Shown here in pieces: positions 11,011 through 22,063 of a stretch of 64,000 nucleotides of DNA. Position numbers and translations under genes: made by a program. The first letter of the stretch is position 1; every line of letters begins with the position of its first letter. The DNA is from Anthoceros angustus (lineage: Eukaryota; Streptophyta; Anthocerotopsida; Anthocerotales; Anthocerotaceae): contig MU008151.1 of assembly GCA_010909165.1 (NCBI GenBank), positions 682,001 through 746,000 on the forward strand, read 5' to 3'. The notes below the pieces were generated by a model. That model searched no databases, had not been told where the DNA came from, and saw only the letters and a program-made list of their open reading frames with translations.

Positions 11011-12064
11011 ATGACAAACCGTAATCGCATATCCGGATGGGCGAAATGTACTTGGTAAGACATTGTTTCAAAGTTCGAAGGTCATTTGTTGTTGTTCCCA
11101 AGTCCAAGGTGTAGTGGTTTTCAACAGTCCAAGGAGTGGCAATATGGGCAAACCGGCGATAAACTTCCTATAATATGACGCCAATCCAAGAAACGATTGA
11201 GTTGGGTGATATAGGTGTGGGCCAATCTGGATTGCCCGAACCTTGAGAGGATCACTGAATTCCCTGTCGACACAACATGGCCCAAATACTCAACTGTTGC
11301 CATGAATGCACATTTAGGTAATTTTATGCATTTGGCTGCCCCGAGACGCCTTCTTAATACCTCTCGCAATAAATCGACTTGTTCTTCTTTGGATGCAGTA
11401 GATGAGAATATCATCCATGTAAACGAGGACGCCATGTTCAATAAGGTCGAGAAAATATGGTTCATGAGGGTGCGGAAGGTTGTTGGGCATTAGTCATGCC
11501 AAAGGGCATGACTAACCACTCAAAGTGCCCATACCTTGTATTGAATCTTTTTTCCACATCCGCTTGCATACGAATTTGATGGTAGCGATGCCGGATCGAG
11601 TTTGGAAAAATATGCGATCCGCAAGCTTTTCCAGATCTCATCAATACGGGGTAAGGGAAAACAGCTTTGGTTATATTGTTGAGTGCTCAGTAGTCGATAC
11701 ACATCCGTAATGATCCGTCCTTCTTTTAGCAAAAGGATGGGTGCTCGAACGGTGATTGGGAAGGTCTGATGTATCCTTTTTTCATAAGGATCTCCACTTG
11801 TTTCTGGATTCCTCTATTTCCGGAGGGACATTTTGAACCTTGGTCGGGACGGAGGCTTATGCGCCAGTAACAATTCCACACAATGTTGTATTTGTCGCAT
11901 TGGGGCAATCCCGGATCATGGACTAACACATCCTCATACTCATGCAATAATTTGGTGAGCTGTGGTCTCTAATTTTGAATGGGGCCCTGTTTTTGACAAT
12001 GGACGGATCATACATAAACAAGCTTGGGTATCTTGTCTGAGGAGATCTAGACATAGCTATGACA
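11011..12064 (-). pseudogene. gypsy RT/RNase H start (tandem duplicate, copy 2)
   Basis: Repeats the sequence of about 9930-11010, including the N-terminal RT block and the YMDD box (near 11404-11428). It differs by many losses of one to a few bases, for example AACCTGTGTTGCC becoming AACTGTTGCC. It breaks off at both ends at a shared TATGACA word. As written it cannot encode a polymerase. Confidence 0.88.
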
Positions 12065-12560
12065 TTAGCTTTAGCGGCCGTTGTTTCCCATCCTTGGCAA
12101 ACAACACCACTTGTTTATTGGCACAACTGTATGACAATGTTTTCTTAAACCAGTCTATGGCTGGATTGCAATGTTCCAACCAAGGCATTCCTAGTATGCC
12201 ATCACAACCGACATGCAGTTTTGTAACAACAAAAGTGCGGTTTTCTACAGGCCCAACGAATGTAATCGCAATGACACCTTGGTCGCTCCTCACCGTGTGT
12301 CCATCCGCATAATACACAGGTCCTCCTTCACCTACAAGACAGACACAATTTTGAGTGGCAAACCGGGCTGAAAGGAAATCAGCTGTGGCCCCGGAGTCGA
12401 TTAAAAAACTAGCAACCTTGTTATTGATCAAAGCATGGACACGCAACAAACTGCCTGACTTCAATACTCCTAGCGAAGATACACGGTTGCCATACGTGTT
12501 GTGCATCATCTTTATCTCTAGTACCAGAGATGGAGTTTCCTCCGTAACATCTTCAAGAGT
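12057..12560 (-). pseudogene. gypsy aspartic protease
   Basis: The minus frame contains the retropepsin active site FLIDSGATADF (bases about 12410-12375), a VGCDGILGMPWLEH block with the second hydrophobic-Gly motif, and NPAIDW, typical of gypsy proteases fused between gag and RT. It would process the polyprotein. The frame is continuous from 12629, so this module itself is intact. Its junction to RT is disturbed by the duplication. Confidence 0.88.
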
Positions 12561-12569
12561 TAGCGCGTT

Positions 12570-13776
12570 TGCTTGCTGTCTAGCTCTGTCGGTTCCGATG
12601 CCCTCGCCCTCCTTTGCCCATTGCGGCATTCATTTGCCCTATGGCCAAATCGGCCACATGCCCTTGAAAACGGGTTGCGCCCAACTCCATTGGCATCGCG
12701 ACATTGTTCCTCGATGAGTCACCGTATTTGCGGGTTGTCCGGAAATCTCGCCAGACGTTGTGGTACCCATGGTCCCATAAAATATGTGCCCGCCTGTGCA
12801 TCCATTCGCTCGCTACTCGATGACATCCGTAATGAAGTCATATCGCTCTTGTTTCAACTTCTCCGGTAACCCTCGGCGTAGTCCACGTATCTATCAATCA
12901 TCTCCTCCGTGATCCCGGTATTCCCATTGTGATGTTAAGGAACTCACAAGATATGCAATCGTCCCATGCTGCGTCAGCTTAGCCAAGCGGTCTCGCGCCA
13001 ACCTGGAAGACTCCCGTGGTGTAAATTGGTTTCTGAGGGCTGACACCAACTGATCAAGAGTGACAATTGGAGGGGTGATGCCTTCTCGATTGAGTTGTCT
13101 CCGGCGTTGCCACCACAGAAGTGCTGTTCCTTCGAGGAATGTTACAGCTACGGCTACCTGCATAGAGGGCTGTACAAAGGACAACTCGAGATACTGCTCA
13201 ACCTGGAAAACCCAGTTTTCAAATGTAGCAGGGTCTCGTGACCCTCCAAAAGGTTTGGGTTTAGGAGGTTTTGCGGTACAGGTCGCGGACCTCTCGGTGT
13301 CCAGTATACCTTGGATTCTTTGCTTGTGATGCTCATGCCACGCCGCCACAGAGGAACTTCATTTCTTAATTCCTCCATCTGTTGATGTTGGAGTTGTTGA
13401 TCTTGAAGCATCCTTACGTATTCGAAAATGTGGTCGATGGGCTCGATCTCCAAGTGCTCCATATTTGGTTCGATTGCTCCATTCGCACTTCTCGGTTTCC
13501 ACCTCCTCGGAGATACCCACACCCCTGCTGCTAATCGTTCGGCCAACTCTTGTTTGTGTTGTTCCCTCTGCTGGCTGCTTGGTGTCGCTGTGCCTCTCTG
13601 CGGGCTTGTTGTACCGCTTGTACTCGGACCAAGTTCCCTGCCCTTGTAACCAAGTCATGTTCCTCCACCGATGCTGTAGGAATCCTCGCCTGTGGGTCAA
13701 AAAGATAGCATTCAGCGTTGTGCTCCTCAAAGAAGCGCACAATTGTGGGCACGTCGGTGCCCGCAGATCGGCTCAA
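12570..13776 (-). pseudogene. gypsy gag with zinc knuckle
   Basis: The retrotransposon-gag domain is visible on the minus strand at 13349-12894: FENWVFQVEQYLEL, FLEGTALLWWQRR, LRNQFTP. A CCHC remnant CGRFGHRANEC lies near 12665-12625. The frame 13776-13531, with its ARREAQRHQAA stretch, is probably the gag N-terminus. At least three frames are needed. Structural protein of the element. Confidence 0.8.
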
Positions 13777-13779
13777 GCC

Positions 13780-14738
13780 TCGGCTCCGTGAGGTGGTAGC
13801 AAAGCTTCCCCAATTCCAACTGTGCCAGATTCCAAGCTAGCTTTTGGCCGATTGTCCACTCCTCCGACAACCGCAATCCTTTTTGGAATAATACCTCTAT
13901 CACCAACCCTGCCCACAGAGGGCGGTCCCTAATGCTGGCCAGCAGGAGAGCGATGGTCCGGTCTATTTTCTCCTGCATCGACTGTGATTGACAGAGTTTT
14001 GCCCAGCTATCCCGTGCTTCATCTGCTTGGGGAATTTCTATATCATATTGCCGGACTAGCACATATGGGTCTCTCACCATCTACTATGACGTAATCAACC
14101 TTGCAAAGCTATCACGAAGCTTCGCTGGAGGTCTATGCGTAGTCTTCTAACAACACTTCTCCGATGGCTCTTGGCTTCCGCAGTATCTGGTTGCGCCTTC
14201 CAAGGCGAGACCCAATGCCAGTTCAAGTTCAGCACACAACAGGCGATAAGCTCCCCGCTGTCTAAGAGTCCATGGGCGCGCTCGATCGGTCGTTACTCGC
14301 AGGCATAGCTGAGACATCAACAATGCCCACATGAAAATACGCCCACGATAGATTTTGCCCAACCTGAGCAACTTCTCGACATAACGGGCGGAGCATCTGA
14401 ACTGGCTGCTTGTGAGGACAAGAAACCAAATCTGGTGTCTTCTTATCTCGGAAAAAGCACTCCCGTCCTGGTTGGCTAACGTCGGGGCTATCGATAACAC
14501 CCGCTCCCTGAGATTCCGATCTATCCCCAACTGCCGACTAGGTTGCATTTGCCACCACGCTTCGCCTCGTGTCAGGCTTCCAAGTCCTATTGAGCTCTCC
14601 CAGCTGAGGGGGGGTTTTCCATGGCTAGGAGAGGGTGTACACAACACCTATTCGATCCTCCACACCCTTTCCTGCCATAGGAAACTTCACGATCAGCTAC
14701 GTGAGTCAACCGACGCCACTCTCGAAGTGCTGGTCGAA
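13780..14738 (-). other. gypsy leader / N-terminal region, uncertain coding
   Basis: Lies between PBS and recognisable gag. Minus-strand frames of 117 and 166 codons (13727-14080 and 14147-14647) show no domain that can be named by eye, but the first is reasonably protein-like (EEWTIGQKLAWNLAQLELG). It may be a gag extension or captured DNA. Confidence 0.45.
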
Positions 14739-14751
14739 GGCTCTGATACCA
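14739..14751 (-). promoter_or_regulatory. gypsy primer-binding site
   Basis: The minus strand reads TGGTATCAGAGCC, complementary to the 3' end of plant initiator tRNA-Met, three bases from the LTR end. Confidence 0.92.
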
Positions 14752-14754
14752 AAA

Positions 14755-14933
14755 TGTAATGGCAAGGAAAGCTGCCCCTCTGAGCTCGGGGCGTGTATTT
14801 AACATCCCAGGACTGTTACTCTAAACTTAGCATATGACTCACTACGGTGAATCAGATTTCGATCCTATCCACACCGTACCTTTCATACGTGTCCTATATA
14901 TGTATCCTATACATATAATATTATATCATTACA
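14755..14933 (-). repeat. gypsy 5' LTR (179 bp)
   Basis: Partner of the LTR at 8003-8172, with the same TGTAATG/CATTACA ends. Clearly diverged from it by small indels and substitutions, so insertion is not very recent, or the consensus is noisy. Confidence 0.92.
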
Positions 14934-14938
14934 CATGC

Positions 14939-16100
14939 ACACCCAAAGAAACCAATACAGACTCGACAAGAGGAGGAAAATTGCCAAGAATACCCCTTTT
15001 CGAGGTGGGCAACACGCAGCTTAGGGACAAAAACGTCCAATGACACCGACTAGGCCTCCAAGTAGCCCGCCGTCCTTCCACGGACGACTTGCCGCAAGAC
15101 GCCCCGCCATTTATTCCAAAGAATAGTCAACAAGACTACATGAGAGATCAGAGAGAGCTCCCCATCTTTGCCTAAGCTAAGAGCTTAGCTCTCTCCCCTT
15201 GATCTCCTCCTCAAGAGCTCTCCTCTAGCACGCTCACACTCTAGGCTCCCAAGGCCTCTAGGCACCACAGTCCTATCCTCACAAGAGTGTAGCTCCCAAG
15301 TGCTAGGATCCTTCTAGACATGCTCACACTCCAGGTTCCCAAGGCCTTTAGGCTCCAAAGTCTTATCCTCAAGAGTGTAGCTCCCCATGCTAGGATCACA
15401 AGATGCTTCTCTAAGGCTAGCCTCATCTCCTTTTATAGGGAGGCTTATAATATTTCTAAAGTAACTGCTTAAAGCAGAATTTCTTCCTTATGCCCTAAAC
15501 TAAGTCTTACCACCACTACTTACAACTTATTAACTAGATTCAGGGCTGCATGCTTCTCATGCAAGGCTTGTTACTTTGCCAATTGATAAAACAGAACATA
15601 AATTTAAGAACTTATATAGAGAAGTAGTTACAAATAAGGAGTTAATAAAAAGAATTCAACCTCACCTAATCGCTTAACCTAATCCGATCCCACGTCTCGA
15701 CTCAAACGGACGGCTTTGTGACGAAAGTCGGTCCTACATGTATATACATGCGCCCCAGTACGGACTCGTTAAAAGTTAACCTGGATAGAATTGTCAAAGA
15801 AACGCCCTGTGCAGACCTATCGATCCCAACCTCTCAAGAGTTAATTTGTCCTTTCCGTCTGCCAATCTCAACGCGCTGTGCAAAGCTACCAATGCTAACC
15901 TTTTCAGAGTTGATGTCCTTTCACGCTCCCAATCTTCACAGGCTTTACATCACGAATAAATTTCACGCACCACAGTCCATCCATCCAGCAAAGCTGAGCG
16001 AAAGAACAGTCTAACCCTGGTAAAACAGGACAAGCCTTGCAAAGCGTGGCATACAGGATTTTCAAAACATGGGCACAGTTCGCCTAGATTCTTGAAGAGC
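14939..16100. other. intergenic; possible minus-strand LTR or promoter remnant
   Basis: No gene is seen. A minus-strand CCCTATAAAAGGAGATGAGG (about 15420-15445) looks like a plant TATA-box promoter. Next to it, two degenerate tandem units of about 95 bp (15229-15415, sharing GCTCACACTC and CAAGAGTGTAGCTCCC) resemble LTR U5 sequence. A solo LTR is possible but its ends were not found. Confidence 0.35.
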
Positions 16101-16657
16101 TCATTTGTCATTGGGAATTTCAAGGATTGGACACATGGTTTGCGCTACAGGTAAAGGATGTTCGTTGCTTCCTTGGTGTGGTGTGGTGTGGTGTGGTCTG
16201 CCAAGGCTTGGCTGTAGATTGTGTACACCCTTCCCTAATCTCTCACATGTTCCTACTTCTTGGATAGTGAGACTTTCTACAAGCCACTCTTCACCTGCTG
16301 CATGTCATGGGACCTATTTGTGCATACCAGGAGCATATATTAAAGTTAGCACAGGTTAACACTTTCTTATCCAGGCGCTCTTCTGGCCACAATTCCCATT
16401 TTAATCTACCAGTTTCATGAACTAGGTGACGACATAACTATGGAAGAATTTGACCCTCTATATTTCTGCATCTTTCCCAGTGGCTTAATCTCGTCTTTAG
16501 ATAGTTTTAACCTAACCAGGCAACAAGAGATGCATGCATGGCCTTTTCATCCAGAAAGGGGTGTACAATGCGTCTACCTGGGCACCTCTTCAAACAGTAG
16601 GCAACTACACACACTGAGCATTTGCAATGAAGAAAACATCTGCAAGGTGAGGCTTGG
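16101..16657. other. intergenic, GTGTG microsatellite
   Basis: A short (GTGTG)n run lies at about 16178-16198. Frames on the plus strand here have no recognisable domain. AACCAGGCAACAAGAGATGC at 16517-16536 recurs at 47213. Confidence 0.45.
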
Positions 16658-17774
16658 TTATACTATCTTGAGAAAGAAGGTGCAGAATCGAACCTGTTTC
16701 TCAACAACGTTCACAGCAGAAGTTTCTGTTGAAATGCCTCTTAGCAACCTCGATACACCAGCAGGCAATGACTCTACCACCCCAAAAATTGAACCACTGT
16801 CACCTTGGTCAGCTGCAAGGCCCTCCATCGCATCTCCTAATGGAGGACTTTGATCCTCCAAGTTCAATAGCCCAGGCAGCAAATTCTTGGTACTTACAGC
16901 ACCTGTAGTGGCATGCCCTGCATTCCGTGTACTATGCTCCAGGCTCTCCACCTCTGGGCGGATTGACTCCCAGCCTGCCTCTCTGCAGCTTACCCCTTCA
17001 TTGCAAGAGTCAGTTAAAATCGCCTGCTTTGGTTGCAGCCCCGGGGCTACAGCATCTCCTCTATTATCTTGAAGTGTCCCTTTGACTCCAGAATGATCAC
17101 CAATACAGCGACCTTGGCAAGCTCCACCGTCACCAGAAAGCAAGGGCCATTGCGGACGAAGCAGTTCCCCGATTTCAACCGGTGATGGGACATTCCGTAG
17201 GTTTCGCAAACCAGCTCTTAACAAGTCTTCACAATCCTCTAAGCTGGTGCAGTTTGGGTTCCCGGTTGGTCTGGGCCCTGTTGTTTCAGAGTCTGGTATT
17301 CCTACAGTCCCTTGAGTAAACGAGGGCAAACTGACATCACCCTCACCTGGAGTTGATTGGCACTGGCCCTCGCTACCTGTTTCAAAGCCTTTGGTCAGTG
17401 GTCGGGCATGATTCTTCTTGTATCGATGATGGAGCAAGAGATTTTGACTTAAAGCTCTGCTGACAAATTTCACATGCAAATGCCTGCATGTGATCAAACT
17501 CTATGATATGTAACCGCAGCTTCCGCTCAGTTAGACACTCAGCCCCACAGACGGGGCAGCTGCAACATATCTTTGTCACGTCAACATCTCTGCTAACACC
17601 AGCAGCATAATGCTCCTGGACAAGCAACTTGTGTCGCCCGTCACTTTCACCAGATCTATTTGAGGCAGCCTTACCAGCCAAAAATCCATGCTGTGATGCA
17701 CATTCTGTGTGCACCGACCTCAGACCCAACACCAGACGCAGAAGAGACATGCTTAAGGCACCCATCAGTCTCAA
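16658..17774 (-). pseudogene. C2H2 zinc-finger protein, frameshifted
   Basis: On the minus strand 17774-17382 encodes a first finger CPVCGAECLTERKLRLH..H and the start of a second, FACEICQQSFKSK. The second finger's histidines (LLLHHRYKKNH) are found in the neighbouring frame, which then runs 279 codons to a stop at 16658. The shift lies in an AAAA run near 17445, so one base appears gained or lost. The C-terminal 230 residues are Gly/Ser/Glu-rich without a known domain. The spacing C-x2-C-x12-H fits nucleic-acid-binding C2H2 fingers, so a regulatory or RNA/DNA-binding role is inferred. Family and target are not recognised. If the indel is a consensus error the gene could be intact. Confidence 0.65.
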
Positions 17775-17829
17775 TGGAAGGGTCTTCTTTCACTTTCCCC
17801 AAAGTGTCACGCTCCTTCTGGATCGCCAG

Positions 17830-17970
17830 TAAGCGTGCTTCATCCAGGGTCGGGAACCAAACCCCAATGCCGGCAGTCGCATGTAGTCCAGCCTTGGCCA
17901 GGAAGAGCAATAGCTTTGCTCCATTGATTGCTAAGGGCCTGATCCACCTCCACTTCGCATCCTCCATTGA
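17830..17970 (-). pseudogene. ROCO C-terminal fragment upstream of the zinc-finger gene
   Basis: The minus frame EDAKWRWIRPLAINGAKLLL and AKAGLHATAGIG matches the C-terminal segment of the ROCO genes (for example bases 22225-22355). The frame continues as RLLAIQKERDTLGKVKEDPS, toward the zinc-finger segment. Either a pseudogene scrap or a real exon shared between a ROCO-like gene and the zinc-finger gene. Confidence 0.6.
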
Positions 17971-18334
17971 TTTTTTTGTGGTGTGGAGTGAAGCCCAGCC
18001 TGTACATATAGAGTTTGGACTCGTCATTCCAGCTGTCTTTCTCCAGGCAGTTCACCGATGCCTGCAGAATCGTGCATGGGTGAAGGAAGGGTTGAAGCAG
18101 TCTAATCGTATGGGTGAAGAAAGGGTAGAAGCAGTCTATTCGCGTGGGTGAAGCAAGTGAGCCTTCCAGGAAAGGACGAATTCGGGCTACATGTTGCCTG
18201 AATTCCGTACCCATTTCCTCACCACCACGACTGATGTCCAGTTTAGATCCTATGCCATGCGAAGACGAAGAGCATTCCGCAAAGTTCCTATACGATCCCA
18301 GACACAGGCTGAAACGTCCCAGTTCCCACTGCCT
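17971..18334 (-). other. unassigned minus-strand frame
   Basis: The minus-strand frame that stops at 17840 and runs to 18376 is protein-like in parts (GIGSKLDISRGGEEMGTEFR, RIRPFLEGSL) but unrecognised. It also contains a short direct repeat (GGGTGAAGAAAGGGTAGAAGCAGTCTA and a near copy, 18080-18150). Could be an upstream exon of the preceding gene. Confidence 0.25.
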
Positions 18335-19869
18335 CCCTTGTCCACAAGCTCCCAAAGCTGATCCCCACATGGACAACTGCCATCAATTGTGTAGCCTAAA
18401 TATTTCTTGTAGGTTCATGAATTTTCGTTACAGCCGAGGGGAGCATTGAGCATCCACTCACTCTGAAGTGAGGTGGAGAACTTGTCAATGAAGGTAGTAA
18501 AGTGACAAACCTGCAAAACCTCGCAGTCCAATCAACCTTCCAGCGCTTGGCAGGAAGTACAGTGCAGTCCTTTGCAGTTATTCAATTCGCATTCAAACAA
18601 TGTTGCAGCGACGAGAATCCATTCATGAGAAAGAATGCAGTTCTGCCCTTACCTTGCAACCACCAGCATGCGTGCAAGCCTGCTATACTTCAGTCACGAA
18701 TTCTTGCCAAACGTCTCATATCCAGGCAAGGATAGTCCCATGTGCTAGAAATCCTGAAAAAGAACGGTAGTAGAATGTCGGTTGCTGGATCAGCAACGTC
18801 CCAATTTGCTGGATTATGCACCCGTCGGAGAGATTGGCCATGGACATGGCTAGAGTCATCAGTCAAGTCTTCTACCGCTCAACTACAGTCCTCAACCTGG
18901 TCTCAGCTTCGAGCTTTGTAGGATGCCGCACTTAGCACAATGGATGTAAAGCTTCGAGAGTCTGAGTTAGGGACCCCAGGAGCAAGCACCACTTTCGGAT
19001 TTTGACTTGCCTGACAAGCAGAGTGGAGTTGGGTGTGAGGCGGCGGACTCAGATGACACCGAGCCTTCGTTGCACAAAACTCTGCACCCGAAGGGCGTGT
19101 GAACTCCGAGACTCTGCACTCACAGCTCACAAGTCACTGAATGACGAAGAGATATTATTCCCAGCTAGGGCAGAGCTGGAAGGGATCTTCCAGTCTCATC
19201 AGCATGCATGAACGGCCAGTAACGACATCGTGCCCTGCTCCCTGCATTGTTACCAAGCTGCAGGGAATGGTGCATTCTGCATGAGATGGTGAGGCATATG
19301 CCAGTGTGGATTAGGGTGTTGCAGGTGGTTGCAGCCAGGTTGTCAAGGTTCCAATTCGGATTAGCATATGCTACCTTGGTGTGCACGTCTTGTGAGCAAC
19401 TGCACCGCATCGGCTTGCTCCTCACCTGGCTGCAATAGGCAGGTTGAGGATGATGACGTCTACCACTGCGTAGATGCGAAGCGAACGATGATCCTTAAGT
19501 CCGCAGCTTCTCCGAAGTGGAAACCAAGCCTTCTTAGGGTAAAGTATGTACTTCATTAGGTTCAGGACACGGCATCACCTAGCACCTGATTTGCTGCCTT
19601 GAGTCGAGGTGACGACTGTCCTTTTCCTCACTTGGTCCATCCCTTTGCCTGCAGGGATTCCAGGAACTGAACAGAGACTGGATGGAGGAAGTCCGGTGCG
19701 AAGCCAGTCTTTTCCCGTTCTGGGCGCGGACATTTTCCACGCGTTCGCCAAAGAGACCACAGTGTAGCAGACGAGGCGAAGGACTGGCGCGCGCTGCCGG
19801 CTCGGCGGCGGCTGCTGGACTGCCTGGCCCGTAATGATTTGGCCAGTCTACCCCGTCTTGAAGACGATG

Positions 19870-20008
19870 AACGGTTTTGCGCGTGTTGCTGTCTTCCTAC
19901 ACACAAGGCTGCCACATTTTCACATGCCTGCAAGAGGCACACAAATGTCACGGAATTGGGTACAACCATGCCTTCCTGACATCCTTCTGTTCGAGAACCT
20001 CGAGACAA
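19870..20008 (-). pseudogene. PPR motif relic
   Basis: The minus strand reads VPNSVTFVCLLQACE, the conserved core of a plant PPR L/S-type repeat, followed by a degraded GRQQHAQ (family GKQLHSQ). Only about one repeat survives. The same relic is in copy B near 49925-50070. The rest of 18.4-22.0 kb shows no gene. A further short PPR-like stretch, IAGYAQQGHGL, occurs near 21340-21370 (minus). Confidence 0.6.
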
Positions 20009-20133
20009 TCGCTGACAGAACGCAGGGGTCGAACCTCCCCCGCCCTCTTGCTGACGACTTGGCCTCCCTCAACGTCTGAGCCATTGGCTTCCCACTTGAG
20101 ACAAGGTCACCTCGACAAGCATTCATGATAAAC

Positions 20134-20219
20134 CACCTTTGGCTTGTTTGCAGATTACTGTGTTCAGTGATGCCTCCGTCAGTGAATGCAGTTACGTATC
20201 TGCGAACAAGCCAAAGGTG
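20134..20219. repeat. imperfect hairpin / mini inverted repeat, 21-bp arms
   Basis: CACCTTTGGCTTGTTTGCAGA (20134-20154) and its reverse complement (20199-20219) differ at one position, around a 44-base loop. The same hairpin is at 50209-50294, and one arm recurs at about 59220. Looks like a tiny foldback element or a structured RNA source. Confidence 0.65.
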
Positions 20220-22063
20220 TTTGTCAGTAATGTTTTCGGGATCACTTTCTTCGTACAGTACCGTGCAGCAGCTCGAACCCTGCCATCTCATGACACGTAC
20301 AGCTGCTGATCCTAATTCTGCAGTCCAGAGGAAGCTCACGACATCACTAGAACATTCACAAACCAAAAATCTAGGGATCTAGGACACGGCATCACCTAGC
20401 ACCTAAGGAAACAGACTTAGGCAGAGAAATCGTCCTTCCTTGAACACAAATCCGGCCGTGCACCTGCCGCCATCCTAACTCCTGCCGCCATCCTAGCATC
20501 CGCCTCAGTCAGTACACTAAGGAATGCGATACCGTCTGGTTGCAAGCCATCCTGTTTCATTCTCTGGACCAACTCAAAGTCCACTTTACTGTCTCCTTCA
20601 TGGCGGGTGTAGCCTGCAATCAGTGCAGCCAGATGACGGATGTCTCTTCAGGCAATGTCTCTTGCTAGCCGAGTGAGCCAGTGGACATTGAAGAGGTGAT
20701 TTGCAATCGGTTTCTCACCTTGGACGCACTGCTTTCACAAGTCCGTGCCTCCATGTGTATTGGTTACCCTTTGGACATGTCTAAAGCAAACTTGAGTGAA
20801 CTGCCAGAGATTGTGGAGAACCATGATCTCTCCTGACAGCAGGATTTTCTAAAGCCTGGGAAAGAAGGCCTCAGAGTCCAGCTGCAAAATCCAATTGCAG
20901 GAGCAGGAGGTCCACCATGAGTATAACCTCCAGCTTGCTAGCACCCCAATTTCAAAACCTGTGAACTTGCAGGTATGTCGTTTCTCTGCACATTTGACAA
21001 TTATCAATTCAAACGATCTACGAGGCCTGAAGCACGAAACATGTCACCGGTACCGGAACTATCTATAACTGCAATAGCTCCATATCCCACAACTGGCTGA
21101 GAAACGCAATCGAGAACACGCCGTGTGACGAGCTCATAGGTTTGCTGCAAACAGTGCTACATAATATGTCTCTAGCATACCATCTCCTTTACCAGTGCTG
21201 GCCACAAACACGTTGCTTGCTCTCTAGTCTGCACATGAAGTTGCATCCCTTCTCCAGATTTATGGTGTCCTCCTTTGCAGGAGGCGCGAACATCCATGCC
21301 TAACCTTTATCGCACCATAGAGACAAAGGGTTCGTGAGCCCATGCCCCTGCTGGGCATATCCTGCTATCCTGGCAGTACATGTGACACCTGTATTTTCAC
21401 CAAGTGCGTTCCGGACACACGATGGCATCAGTAACTTGCAAACCTTGGCAAGGCAAGTCTTACCATGAGTAGTGAACAATTGCTGCCTGTAAGACCGACT
21501 ACCTGAAGGAGTAAGGACCTGCACCAGAAAGTTTCGCCATTTCCAAGTCTTGGCAGCTTGTCCCAGCTCGGTTGGCTGTTCTTCCCAAGACGTTGGTACC
21601 CTAAAATCTACAGATGCACAGATCAAATTTGTGTTAGTCATTACTCCAAGGTGCAGGGCACGATGTCATTCCTGGCCACTGATGCATGCTCACTCTGGAG
21701 GATCCTCCTTCACCAACCAGGGCCCTCCACAGTTCTGGAAGAGTCAGAGGCTTGAACAACCAAAAGGGACGAATTCGACAAAGGTGGGATTTCGCAAAGA
21801 GTGATGTAAGATACAGCAGGATTAGGCTCTACAGTCTAATGCCTGTCTACCTACCATTATCCAATCACATGATGCAGATGGCTCCTAGAGTCATCCTGCA
21901 AATGCCAAAGTTAGGCTGCAACACACGACGTTCTAGTTGCTCCCGTCAGAGCGGCTGATAGACTTGTCTTAATTCCCTCCGCATACACCGTTCGCAAACC
22001 CATGCCACTCCTCGTCCTCCATCCTGCCGTTTCCGATATTGCACCTTGTGCAGTTGGAATTTG

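Larger units (their letters stand above)
8003..14933 (-). mobile_element. Ty3/gypsy chromodomain LTR retrotransposon
   Basis: Bounded on both sides by LTRs that begin TGTAATG and end CATTACA on either strand. PBS, gag, protease, RT, RNase H, integrase and chromodomain follow in order on the minus strand. Flanking pentamers CATAC (7998-8002) and CATGC (14934-14938) differ by one base and are a likely aged target-site duplication. All genes are frameshifted. The RT/RNase H region is tandemly duplicated (about 9930-11010 and 11011-12064), which lengthens the element to 6.9 kb. Confidence 0.93.
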
